A stretch of 64,000 bases of DNA, taken from Rhodothermales bacterium. Its GTDB lineage: Bacteria; Bacteroidota; Rhodothermia; Rhodothermales; JAHQVL01. The stretch lies in contig JAWKNW010000007.1 of assembly GCA_041391505.1 (NCBI GenBank), positions 62,001-126,000 on the forward strand. Direction: 5' to 3'. The translations under genes were made by a program, and so were the position numbers. Positions 44,129 to 52,471 of the stretch are shown here, piece after piece (position 1 is the first letter of the stretch; each line of letters begins with the position of its first letter). Below the pieces are notes generated by a model. The model was given only the letters and a program-made list of their open reading frames with translations, ran no database searches and had not been told where the DNA came from.

Positions 44129-45628
44129 TTAACGCGGGATTTTCAGTTTAACACCCGGACCGATGTTCGTATCCAGGTTCACCTGATTCATGATGGCGAC
44201 TTCCATCTCGGTGAATCCCCGGGGCATCGGGTTGGGCAGGAAAGAGCTGAACGGGCCGCTCCGGCTGGTCGTAATCAGGTCGATGCGCGTTGGCTGCACG
44301 TTGATCTTGCTCTGATCGGTGAGCGAGCGGAAACCGCCGAAGGTCGAGTTGAACGCGTTCGCATACGAATCGTAGTCCGCCGCGGCCGCGTATCCCAGGA
44401 ACGAGTAGACATTGCCGCCATACTCCACGTACCGTTGTTTGAGCTGGTATTCGGCGCCCTCCTGCGAGGTGGCCTTGGCGATGATCTCATACGACGACAG
44501 CCCATTCGTATTCGCGGCGCCCTGGTTGATGACCGTGATGCCTTCCTGGGCGGCGAACTTGGCGCCGGCGTCGCGCGCGGTCTTGACGTCCTGCGCCAGC
44601 GAAAACACGATGATCGCTTTCTGATTCGGCTCAACCACCACGACCTGCGTGGGTTGATTGATCACCTGATACCCCGACGGATAGGGAAACTGGAAACGCA
44701 ATGTGGGATGGTAGAACATGCCGTTTTCGGCGTAGCCCTGCCGAGGATCCTCGCCGACGACCATGTTGTTCGTGAGCGCGAGATAACTATCGCGCGAAAC
44801 CTTGGTCATCTCGTATTGCTGCGCCCACTCCGAGGCCATGCGCTGGATGGTCGCTTCGCGCTCGCCGGGATCCGGGTGCGTGGACATGAAGCTGGGAATG
44901 CTCTGGCCGGACTGCTCCTGCATGCGTGTCAGCGAGCGGAAGAAGCGGGAGCCTTCGCCAGACTGATAGCCCAGCATCGACGCGTATTCCACGCCGAGAT
45001 CGTCCGATTCGCGTTCGTCATCGCGTCCGTAGCGCAGAAAGAGTAGACCGGCCGCGCTCCCCACCGTATTCAGCACGCTTTCCGCGGCATTTCCGCCGAA
45101 CACCGCCTGGGCGCCGATGGCGCCCGCGAGCACGCCCAGTTGCCCGAACTGTTGTTGCGCGGCGCGTTTGGAGGCATGCCGGCCGACGACGTGGCCGATT
45201 TCGTGTCCGATGACGACTGCGAGTTGGGCTTCATTGTCGAGATACGCCAGCAATCCGCGGGTCACATACACATACCCGCCGGGCAGGGCGAACGCGTTGA
45301 CGACCGGGCTGTCGAGCACCCGGAAGGTGAACGGGGTGTTTTTCATCTCGGCCGGCGTGTCCGGCCGGCGCAGATGGCTAACGGAGAGCAGCTCCTGACC
45401 GAGTTTCTCTACATAGCTGGAGAGCTGTGCATTGTCGTAGACGCCGTATTCGGCGACAATCTGCGGATCCGATTCCGACCCGATCTGGACTTCCTGCGCC
45501 CAGGTATAGCCGAACGCGCGCTTGTTGCCCGTGACGAGGCTCTGCTCGACCGTGACACAGCCGGACGACATTATCGCGATCATGGCGGCTGCGAACAGCA
45601 CGCGCGATTTCATAACCAGCATCTTCAT
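44129..45628 (-). CDS. M48-family zinc metalloprotease lipoprotein
   Basis: A 499-residue lipoprotein protease. Leader with lipobox IMSSGC, acylated Cys24. The zinc site HExxH is His142/Glu143/His146 in VVIGHEIGHVVGRH, and the third ligand Glu lies in DDERESDDLGVEYA. An N-terminal peptidase M48 domain (about 60-275) is followed by a C-terminal region of about 215 residues (YQVINQPTQVVVVEPNQKAIIVFSLAQDV, VYSFLGYAAAADYD) ending NLDTNIGPGVKLKIPR, similar to BepA/LoiP-like relatives that use extra domains. The family acts in the periplasm as envelope quality-control proteases. The start is the ATG before the leader; Met6 (45613) is an alternative. Confidence 0.9.
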   Translation of the reverse strand: MKMLVMKSRVLFAAAMIAIMSSGCVTVEQSLVTGNKRAFGYTWAQEVQIGSESDPQIVAEYGVYDNAQLSSYVEKLGQELLSVSHLRRPDTPAEMKNTPFTFRVLDSPVVNAFALPGGYVYVTRGLLAYLDNEAQLAVVIGHEIGHVVGRHASKRAAQQQFGQLGVLAGAIGAQAVFGGNAAESVLNTVGSAAGLLFLRYGRDDERESDDLGVEYASMLGYQSGEGSRFFRSLTRMQEQSGQSIPSFMSTHPDPGEREATIQRMASEWAQQYEMTKVSRDSYLALTNNMVVGEDPRQGYAENGMFYHPTLRFQFPYPSGYQVINQPTQVVVVEPNQKAIIVFSLAQDVKTARDAGAKFAAQEGITVINQGAANTNGLSSYEIIAKATSQEGAEYQLKQRYVEYGGNVYSFLGYAAAADYDSYANAFNSTFGGFRSLTDQSKINVQPTRIDLITTSRSGPFSSFLPNPMPRGFTEMEVAIMNQVNLDTNIGPGVKLKIPR

Positions 45629-45939
45629 GGTATTGGATGACCCTGTTTCGCTTCTGGGAATTGCTCCTGACGGTAGGCAACGTCGCCTGGATTTCCAAGG
45701 ACCGTGTAACGACCGTCTTATGTAGGCAGTGTCTAAAAAATCGTTCGGGGTGCCCCGGTACATCCCGGAACCCCCAGAACGGCATTGTATCCTGACTCGG
45801 GGTCAGGATACGTTTCTGTCTGAAAGATTTTCCAGGCAGAACCCGATATGTGCAATACATGTCTATGGGTCTGCATGCGCCGGAAGGGCGTGGGTACACG
45901 GTGCATGCATGCTAAAAAACGGCGTCGTGACCGATATGT
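45629..45939. other. Intergenic region upstream of the M48 protease gene
   Basis: 311 bp between the M48 start and the 3' end of recF. It holds copy B of the 121-bp hairpin element (45723-45843), and the M48 promoter should be here. I see no other feature. Confidence 0.55.
45723..45843 (+). repeat. Dispersed hairpin element, copy B (121 bp)
   Basis: The second 121-bp copy, starting TAGGCAGTGTCT and ending CAGAACC. It forms two hairpins: a perfect 10-bp stem with a 5-nt loop (45787-45796 with 45802-45811), and a 9-bp stem with one G-U pair (45814-45822 with 45833-45841). The second stem occupies the same place as the 13-bp stem of copy A. The two copies share length and ends but differ in the middle, so they are diverged members of a family. 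Confidence 0.75.
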
Positions 45940-47094
45940 TCACGCGCCGGCGGTCGGATGCGGATCCTGGCGCACACGACCGGCCTCGACATAGAACAGC
46001 CGGTGCGCCGCATCTTCAAACGGTATCGCGTGGACGAACGGTTCGCGCCCGGTCGCGGTTACAAGCGACTGCCCCACGACGCCGTCTCGGAGCAGACGAA
46101 GTACAATTTCCGAACGCCGCGCATCCAGATTTCCAAAGAGATCGTCGAGCAGGAGGATGGGCTCCTCATCGAGCTGCGCCTTGAGGTAGAAATACTGGGC
46201 CAACCGGAGCGCCAGCCCGAACAGGCGATGCTGTCCCTGGGAGGCGTAACGCCGCACCTCCATCTCGTTCAGGCTGAAAACGATCTCGTCGTGATGGGGC
46301 CCTACCAGCGTGCGCCCCATTTCGCGTTCGCGCCGGCCGGCGCGTGCGAGCCGGTCGTTAAAGCAGCTTGCGACGGCGTCGATCGTGTCGGCTTCATCCA
46401 GCGGCCCGATCGTTTCGTAGGCCAGTCTGGGATGTTCGCCCACCGCTTCGATCTGCGTGTAGGCTTCCTCAAGAAAGGCTGTGAATGCGCGGATGAACCG
46501 CAGCCGGCCCAGGATGACCCGGCTGCCGAGCTGGACCAGTTCGGCGTCCCATGAGTCGAGCAATCCCGCCGGCATCGCGGCGCGGCGGTAGCGGGTAAGC
46601 AGCACATTGCGCTGTTTCAGGGCACGACGATAATTGACGAGGTCATCCAGATAGACCGGCTTCGACTGGCTCAGGATATTATCCATGAACCGCCGTCTGA
46701 TTTCGGGTCCTTCCGCCGTAAGGGTATAGTCGCCGGGCGAGGCTACCACGACAGGAAACTGGCCCACGATCTCCGAAAGCCGTTCGAGCGGGGCGCTGTT
46801 GACGAAAACCCGCTTGCCTTCTCCCCGCGCATAAACGATGCGGGCGCGCGCCTGGCTCCGATGCCGGCCGGCGAATGCCGCTTCCACCTCAAAAAATGCC
46901 GATCCGGTTCGCAGCGCATAGGCATCCTGGGTGGCCAGAAAGCTCTTGGTGAGGCATACGTAGTGGACGGCTTCCAGCACGTTGGTTTTCCCGGCGCCGT
47001 TCGGACCGTAAAACAGGTTTACGCCGGGAGCCAGGTCGATCCGCGTATCCGGGTGCGCGCGAAAGGATGCTATTCGAATCGACTGTATTTCCAT
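45940..47094 (-). CDS. recF: DNA replication and repair protein RecF
   Basis: A 384-residue SMC-like ATPase that loads RecA with RecO/RecR at single-strand gaps. The start is the ATG 47094 followed by EIQSIRIASFRAHPDTRIDL. Walker A is YGPNGAGKTNVLEAV (30-37), the Q-loop region is CLTKSFLATQD, the signature is YASQGQHRLFGLALRLAQYF and Walker B is ILLLDDLFGNLDARR. It is divergent from murQ, 143 bp apart. In many bacteria recF follows dnaA/dnaN; here those are absent from the window, so the gene has been separated from the canonical cluster. Confidence 0.97.
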   Translation of the reverse strand: MEIQSIRIASFRAHPDTRIDLAPGVNLFYGPNGAGKTNVLEAVHYVCLTKSFLATQDAYALRTGSAFFEVEAAFAGRHRSQARARIVYARGEGKRVFVNSAPLERLSEIVGQFPVVVASPGDYTLTAEGPEIRRRFMDNILSQSKPVYLDDLVNYRRALKQRNVLLTRYRRAAMPAGLLDSWDAELVQLGSRVILGRLRFIRAFTAFLEEAYTQIEAVGEHPRLAYETIGPLDEADTIDAVASCFNDRLARAGRREREMGRTLVGPHHDEIVFSLNEMEVRRYASQGQHRLFGLALRLAQYFYLKAQLDEEPILLLDDLFGNLDARRSEIVLRLLRDGVVGQSLVTATGREPFVHAIPFEDAAHRLFYVEAGRVRQDPHPTAGA

Positions 47095-47237
47095 GAGCGG
47101 TTGCTGCCGAAAAACGCGGGGCGCGCAGGTAGGGTTGCGGAACAGGATCCGTGACCGGTACATCTGGTTTCAGGGGTTTCTGCAGGCCGGCGCCGGAAGC
47201 GCCCGTCCAAGCCCCGCTGAAGATACAAAACCGCGCC

Positions 47238-48158
47238 ATGTCCACACCCACCCTGTTCGAACAACTCAAAACGCTGGCCACCGAGCAGCGCAACCCGGCC
47301 TCGGCCCGGATCGACTCCGCCTCCACGCACGAGATCCTCGAAATCATCAATACCGAGGATCACCTCGTCCCAGTCGCCGTCCGCCGCGAACTGCCCTATA
47401 TCGAGCAGGCGGTTGACCTCATCGTGGAGGCTTTCAGACAGGGCGGGCGACTGCTGTATGTGGGCGCCGGCACGAGCGGTCGCCTCGGTATTCTGGACGC
47501 CTCCGAGTGCCCACCGACCTACGGAACGCCGGCGGACATGGTGCAGGGCCTGATCGCCGGCGGAGAACGGGCAGTTTTTCAGTCCCAGGAAGGGGCCGAA
47601 GACCGCGAGGAGGATGGCGCGCGTGACCTGGAGGCCCTGCCCCTCGGCCCGCACGATGTCGTATGCGGGATTGCCGCCAGCCAGCGAACCCCCTACGTAC
47701 TGGGCGCCGTAAAGCATGCCCGGGCGCGGGGCTGCGTCACCCTGTTTGTGACGTGTGTCCCCCGAGAGGCCTTCCGGCTCGATGTCGACGTGGCCATCTG
47801 CCCCTATGTAGGCCCGGAAGTCGTCATGGGAAGCACCCGCATGAAAAGCGGCACGGCCCAAAAGCTGGTTCTGAACATGTTGACGACAGCAAGCATGATT
47901 CGCCTTGGCAAGGTCTACGAAAACATGATGGTCGACCTGCAAATGACGAACGCGAAGCTCGTCGAGCGGTCCAAGCGCACCGTCATGCTGGTCACCGACG
48001 TGGACTACGAAACCGCGACGCGCCTCCTGGATGCGGCCCGCGGCCACGTCAAGACGGCCCTGGTGATGCATTTTGCCGGCGTTTCAGCCGGCGAGGCCGC
48101 CGCCCGGCTCGACCGCGCCGGCGGGTTTGTCCGGCAAGCTATCGCGGATGCGGCCTGA
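47238..48158 (+). CDS. murQ: N-acetylmuramic acid 6-phosphate etherase
   Basis: A 306-residue MurQ, near the family length. It cleaves the D-lactate ether of MurNAc-6-phosphate to give GlcNAc-6-phosphate in cell-wall recycling. The SIS fold shows GRLLYVGAGTSGRLGILDASECPPTYG (the sugar-phosphate loop and the catalytic Glu region), MVQGLIAGGERAVFQSQEGAEDREEDGARDL, CGIAASQRTPYVLGAVKHARARG and VGPEVVMGSTRMKSGTAQKLVLNMLTTASMIRLGKV. The start is the ATG before STPTLFEQLKTLATEQRNP. A parS-like palindrome begins two bases after its stop. No MurNAc transporter or AnmK gene is adjacent. Confidence 0.97.
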   Translation: MSTPTLFEQLKTLATEQRNPASARIDSASTHEILEIINTEDHLVPVAVRRELPYIEQAVDLIVEAFRQGGRLLYVGAGTSGRLGILDASECPPTYGTPADMVQGLIAGGERAVFQSQEGAEDREEDGARDLEALPLGPHDVVCGIAASQRTPYVLGAVKHARARGCVTLFVTCVPREAFRLDVDVAICPYVGPEVVMGSTRMKSGTAQKLVLNMLTTASMIRLGKVYENMMVDLQMTNAKLVERSKRTVMLVTDVDYETATRLLDAARGHVKTALVMHFAGVSAGEAAARLDRAGGFVRQAIADAA

Positions 48159-48159
48159 G

Positions 48160-48175
48160 CGTTCCACGTGGAACA
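48160..48175. other. parS-like ParB binding site 1
   Basis: CGTTCCACGTGGAACA matches the ParB centromere palindrome TGTTCCACGTGGAACA at 15 of 16 positions, with the 14-bp core perfect. It lies two bases after the murQ stop and 736 bp left of a perfect copy. Its position near mnmG/rsmG/rnpA fits the usual origin-proximal location. Confidence 0.8.
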
Positions 48176-48184
48176 GGCTGGGCA

Positions 48185-48870
48185 CACCGTCATCCTCGCG
48201 AATGCGGGAATCCATGCGGCCTTCGTTTCATCTGATCACATCTGGTGGCACTGCCATTCGGGTGGATCCCCAATCAAGTTGGGACCTCGCCCCCGGCTTG
48301 ACCGGGGGATGACACCATCGAGTTGGGAGCTCGCCCCCGGCCACACCGTCATCCTCGCGAATGCGGGGATCCATGCGGCCTTCGTTTCACCTGGTCACAC
48401 CTGGTGGCACTGCCAGCCGGGTGGATCCCCAATCGAGTTGGGAGCTCGCCCCCGGCCTGACCGGGGGATGACGCCATCGAGCCGGAAGCCCGCCCCCGGC
48501 CGCACCGTCATCCTCGCGAATGCGGGGATCCATGCTGCCTTCGTTTCGGCTAGTCCCATCTGGTGGCACTGCCAGCCGGGTGGATCCCCAATCGAGTTGG
48601 GGATGACGGCATCGAGTTGGGAGCCCGCCCCCGGCCTGACCGGAGGATGACGCCCTCGAGTTGGGAGCTCGCCCCCGGCCTGACCGGGGGATGACGCCAT
48701 CGAGCCGGAAGCCCGCACCCGGCCACACCGTCATCCTCGCGAATGCGGGGATCCATACTGCCTTCGTTTCAGCTGATCGCATCTGGAGGCACTGCTAGCC
48801 GGGTGGTTTCCCAATCGAGCCGGAAGCCCGCCACCGACCGCACCGTCATCCTCGCGAATGCGGGGATCCA
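48185..48870. repeat. Hairpin-rich intergenic repeat array (five partial units)
   Basis: Five copies of a unit that begins CACCGTCATCCTCGCGAATG lie at 48185, 48344, 48503, 48726 and 48841, with spacings of 159, 159, 223 and 115 bp. Each carries an inverted repeat ATCCTCGC-gaat-GCGGGGAT, and the full units carry a second one in CCCCCGGCCTGACCGGGGG. Units are fragmented and rearranged toward the right. The unit resembles the 'GTCATCC(C)..GCG..GGGATCC' intergenic repeats widespread in bacteria. It is not protein-coding on either strand. Confidence 0.85.
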
Positions 48871-48910
48871 TGCAGCCTTCCTGCTTGCTGCAGCACACTC
48901 AGCAACCCGG

Positions 48911-48926
48911 TGTTCCACGTGGAACA
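48911..48926. other. parS-like ParB binding site 2 (perfect palindrome)
   Basis: TGTTCCACGTGGAACA is a perfect 16-bp palindrome matching the ParB parS consensus form with C/G in the inner positions. It lies 96 bp before the mfd start, at the right boundary of the repeat array. The presence of two sites 751 bp apart supports a true partitioning locus. Confidence 0.85.
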
Positions 48927-48969
48927 CCGGGGAATCTTTGCACACCTCGTATCGTTGGAGCCTCCGCAT

Positions 48970-48997
48970 GCCGTAGCCGCCAGAAGGAGGCTACGGC
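48970..48997 (+). promoter_or_regulatory. Hairpin enclosing the Shine-Dalgarno-like AAGGAGG before mfd
   Basis: A 9-bp stem (48970-48978 with 48989-48997) and 10-nt loop ends 9 nt before the mfd ATG. The purine stretch AAGGAGG (48984-48990), the best ribosome-binding candidate, lies in the loop and first bases of the 3' arm. It could mask the site or act as a weak terminator for transcripts from the array. The distance from this stretch to the ATG is 16 nt, somewhat long. Confidence 0.4.
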
Positions 48998-49006
48998 CTT
49001 TCCGGC

Positions 49007-52000
49007 ATGTACCGGCCGGATGATTTACCTGAATTGAACCCAGGCATTCCAGTGTCGCTTGCACCCGTATTTACCCGCATCGCTGCGCAGCCGGTTTTCG
49101 CCGAGCTGACCGATACGCTCTTCCAGGCACGCGCATCCGGCCCCGTTTCGGTCGCCATTCGCAATGCGAGCGGCTCGCTGCCGGCGCTCGCCCTGCTGCA
49201 CCTGCACCGGCACCTCAAGCAGCCCATCATGGCGCTCCTGCCGGATGCCGAGCAGGCTACCCACCTGGTCAGCGACCTCGAGCAGCTCGATGCCTCGGAG
49301 ACGGCCATCCTCCAGTTCCCCTCCTCGGGCGCCAAACCGTACGACCCGGAGATGATGCGCGATCCGACCTTTGCGATTGCGCGAACGGACGCCCTCCAGC
49401 AACTGGCCGCCGGCTTCGACGGCATCGTCGTCGCCAGCATCGACGCCGTATGCGAACGCGTGCCGGCGCGCAGCGCGGTGCAGCAGGAAACCCTCACGCT
49501 CGCCATCGGCGAACGGATGGATCCGCAATCGTTGCTCGAGCGCCTGAGCCAGCAGCGATTCAAACACGTTGAGTTCGTCGAGCAGGCGGGGGAGATGGCG
49601 CTCCGGGGCGGTATCCTGGATGTCTTCCCGTACACCGGGCCGTACCCGCTTCGCATCGAGTTTTTCGGTGACGAGATCGACTCGCTGCGCGAGTTCGACG
49701 TCCATTCCCAGCGCTCCATCAGCCGGCTCCGCACCGCGCGCATCGTCCCCAACCTGTCCGATGCCCCGGCCATCGAAGGACCGGACGCCCATACCGATGT
49801 GTTCTCCTATCTCGGCCCCGGCACCCTCTTCGCCCTCTTCGACGAACGGAGCCTGACCGAACAGGCCGGCGCCCTCTTTCAGCGCGCAACCGAAGCCTTC
49901 CAACTCCATAACAATAACGGCGATACCACGGCGCCACCGCCCCCCGAAACGCTCTATCTGAGGGAAAAGGACCTGACCGGGGCCTACCTCCCGCATACCC
50001 GTATGCACTTCGGCTCGTTCGCACCCGCCCGCCCGGCGGACCGGTCCATCGACGTCGACGCGCGCCCGCAGCCGTCGTTCAACGGCAGCATCAACCAGCT
50101 CCGCAAAACGCTGCGCGCCCACCACGACGCCGGCATGGACACCCTCATCCTCTGCGACAGCAGGGGACAGGAATCCCGCCTCCACGAACTGCTCGAAGAG
50201 GACATCGAACAGGGGCGCGTACGGCTGCAGGTGGACTCGCTCCACCAGGGATTCGAATTCCCCGCCGCACAGCTCGCCGTCTATACGGACCACCAGATCT
50301 TCAATCGGTACCACCGGCCGACCACGCGCCGGCAGCGCAAGAAGCAGGGCGGGCTCAGCATCCGCGAGCTGCGCAACCTCAAGCCGGGCGACTTCGTCGT
50401 GCACATCGATTACGGCATCGGCAAGTTCGCCGGCCTCGAACACATCACGGTGCGCGAGAAACAGCAGGAAGCGGTGCGCCTGCTCTTCCGGGATGAGGAC
50501 GTGCTCTACGTCAACGTCAATGCCCTCTACAAACTCCACAAGTACACCGGAAAAGAAGGCCATCAGCCGGCCCTGACGAAACTCGGATCGGGCCAGTGGG
50601 AACGCGCCAAAAGCAAGACCAAAAAGCGCGTCAAGGACATCGCCCGCGACCTCATTGCGCTCTATGCACGACGCAAAGCCTCCCAGGGTCACGCCTTCCC
50701 CAAGGACACCCTCTGGCAGCGAGAACTCGAAGCCTCGTTCCAGTACGAAGACACGCCCGACCAGGGACTCGCCGCCGAGACCGTCAAGCAGGACATGGAG
50801 CTGCCCATTCCGATGGACCGGCTCGTCTGCGGCGACGTCGGTTTCGGAAAGACCGAGATCGCCGTGCGCGCCGCCTTCAAGGCGGTGCAGGATGGCCGGC
50901 AGGTGGCCGTGCTGGTTCCTACCACCATCCTGGCGTCTCAGCATTTTGAAACGTTCAGCAAGCGGCTCAAGGCGTACCCCGTACGCGTCGCCGAACTGTC
51001 GCGCTTCCGATCCGCCAGCGAAATCAAGACCGCCCTCGACGCGGTCAAGAGCGGACAGATCGACATCGTCATCGGCACCCATCGACTTCTCTCCAAGGAC
51101 GTGGCGTTCAAGAAGCTGGGTCTGTTGATCATCGACGAAGAGCAGCGCTTCGGTGTCGCGGCCAAGGAACGGCTGCGCAACCTGCGCGCCGAAGTGGATA
51201 CCCTGGCGCTGACCGCAACGCCGATTCCCCGCACGCTCCAGTTCTCCCTCATGGGCGCGCGCGACCTCTCGATCATCAGCACCCCGCCGCCGAACCGGCA
51301 GCCCATCGTCACCGAAATCCACACGTTCGACAAAGACCTCATCCGCGACGCGATCCTCTACGAAACCAACCGGGGAGGACAGGTCTTCTTCATCCACAAC
51401 CGGGTGCAGAGCATTGACGACATCGCCGACATGCTTCGCCTGCTCATCCCCAACATCCGCATCCAGGTGGGTCACGGACAGATGAAGCCGGCGGACCTGG
51501 AGCGGGTGATGGACGATTTTATCGAACACAAATTCGATGTGCTCGTGAGCACCAACATCGTCGAGAGCGGGCTCGATATCTCAAACGCCAATACCATCAT
51601 CATCAACCATGCGGACCACTTCGGGCTGTCCGACATCCACCAGCTCCGAGGGCGCGTCGGGCGGTCCGACCAGAAGGCGTTCTGCTACCTGCTCGTGCCC
51701 TCGATCCACACCCTGACGCGCGACGCCAAGCAGCGCCTGCAGGCGGTCGAAGAGTTCAGCGAGCTCGGCAGCGGCTTCAACATCGCCATGCGCGACCTCG
51801 ACATCCGCGGCGCCGGCAACATGCTCGGCGCCGAGCAGAGCGGGTTTATCGCCGACGTCGGGTACGAGACCTATCACCGCATCCTCGACGAAGCGGTCCA
51901 CGAACTGCGGAGCGAGGAGTTCAGCGAACTGTTCACGGACGTGGCCCCGCCGGCCCCGAGCGACACCGTCATCGACGTGGAGGAGGACGCCTTCATCCCC

Positions 52001-52411
52001 GAGACCTATCTCTCCAGCAGCGTCGAACGCCTCAACCTCTACCGCCGGCTCAGCGAAGCCGAGACGACCGAGGCGCTCGCGGAGCTACGCGCCGAGATGG
52101 AGGACCGCTTCGGCGAGCCGCCGGCGCCCGTCAGCCACCTGATCACCGCCACCGCGCTCCGCAACCTGGGCCAGTCGCTCCGCCTCCCCAAGATCACGTT
52201 CAAGAACCAGCGACTCTTCCTCGAAGTGCCGGGCGACAAGGACGACGCCTACTTCTACGAGCACCTGTTCCAGCCGCTGCTCGGGCGCCTCAACGCGCTC
52301 GGAAACCGGTTCGTCCTGAAAGAATCCGCCAAAGGCAAACTCCGCATCATCATCCAGGACGTACCGTCCCTCGATGCCTGCATGCCCCTCATGCGCGCGC
52401 TGGAGAAATGA
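49007..52411 (+). CDS. mfd: Transcription-repair coupling factor
   Basis: A 1134-residue Mfd, near the E. coli length (1148). It displaces stalled RNA polymerase and recruits UvrA. The UvrB-like N-terminal region includes QFPSSGAKPYDPEMMRDPTFAIARTDALQQL and GGILDVFPYTGPYPLRIEFFGDEIDSLREFD; the RNA-polymerase interaction domain has GDFVVHIDYGIGKFAGLE. The translocase shows Walker A GDVGFGKTEIAVRAAF, DEEQRFGV (motif II), TATPIPRTLQ and QLRGRVGRSDQKAFCYLLV (motif VI). The C-terminus has the TRCF domain (TYLSSSVERLNLYRRL). uvrA is on the same chromosome segment, so both repair partners are in the window. Confidence 0.98.
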   Translation: MYRPDDLPELNPGIPVSLAPVFTRIAAQPVFAELTDTLFQARASGPVSVAIRNASGSLPALALLHLHRHLKQPIMALLPDAEQATHLVSDLEQLDASETAILQFPSSGAKPYDPEMMRDPTFAIARTDALQQLAAGFDGIVVASIDAVCERVPARSAVQQETLTLAIGERMDPQSLLERLSQQRFKHVEFVEQAGEMALRGGILDVFPYTGPYPLRIEFFGDEIDSLREFDVHSQRSISRLRTARIVPNLSDAPAIEGPDAHTDVFSYLGPGTLFALFDERSLTEQAGALFQRATEAFQLHNNNGDTTAPPPPETLYLREKDLTGAYLPHTRMHFGSFAPARPADRSIDVDARPQPSFNGSINQLRKTLRAHHDAGMDTLILCDSRGQESRLHELLEEDIEQGRVRLQVDSLHQGFEFPAAQLAVYTDHQIFNRYHRPTTRRQRKKQGGLSIRELRNLKPGDFVVHIDYGIGKFAGLEHITVREKQQEAVRLLFRDEDVLYVNVNALYKLHKYTGKEGHQPALTKLGSGQWERAKSKTKKRVKDIARDLIALYARRKASQGHAFPKDTLWQRELEASFQYEDTPDQGLAAETVKQDMELPIPMDRLVCGDVGFGKTEIAVRAAFKAVQDGRQVAVLVPTTILASQHFETFSKRLKAYPVRVAELSRFRSASEIKTALDAVKSGQIDIVIGTHRLLSKDVAFKKLGLLIIDEEQRFGVAAKERLRNLRAEVDTLALTATPIPRTLQFSLMGARDLSIISTPPPNRQPIVTEIHTFDKDLIRDAILYETNRGGQVFFIHNRVQSIDDIADMLRLLIPNIRIQVGHGQMKPADLERVMDDFIEHKFDVLVSTNIVESGLDISNANTIIINHADHFGLSDIHQLRGRVGRSDQKAFCYLLVPSIHTLTRDAKQRLQAVEEFSELGSGFNIAMRDLDIRGAGNMLGAEQSGFIADVGYETYHRILDEAVHELRSEEFSELFTDVAPPAPSDTVIDVEEDAFIPETYLSSSVERLNLYRRLSEAETTEALAELRAEMEDRFGEPPAPVSHLITATALRNLGQSLRLPKITFKNQRLFLEVPGDKDDAYFYEHLFQPLLGRLNALGNRFVLKESAKGKLRIIIQDVPSLDACMPLMRALEK

Positions 52412-52471
52412 ACAAGGGAAGGCCCTGGCGCATCCATCAGCCAGTCCAGTTAAACATATTTCACACATATC

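Noticed and set aside
48168..48782. Open reading frames through the repeat array on both strands
   Set aside because: They simply read the repeat units, have repeated peptide words with no domain, and overlap parS sites.
48185..48870. CRISPR array
   Set aside because: Units are over 100 bp, spacing is unequal, and there are no unique spacers of constant length nor cas genes.
49025..51529. 834-codon minus-strand frame opposite mfd
   Set aside because: Antisense shadow of a conserved gene.
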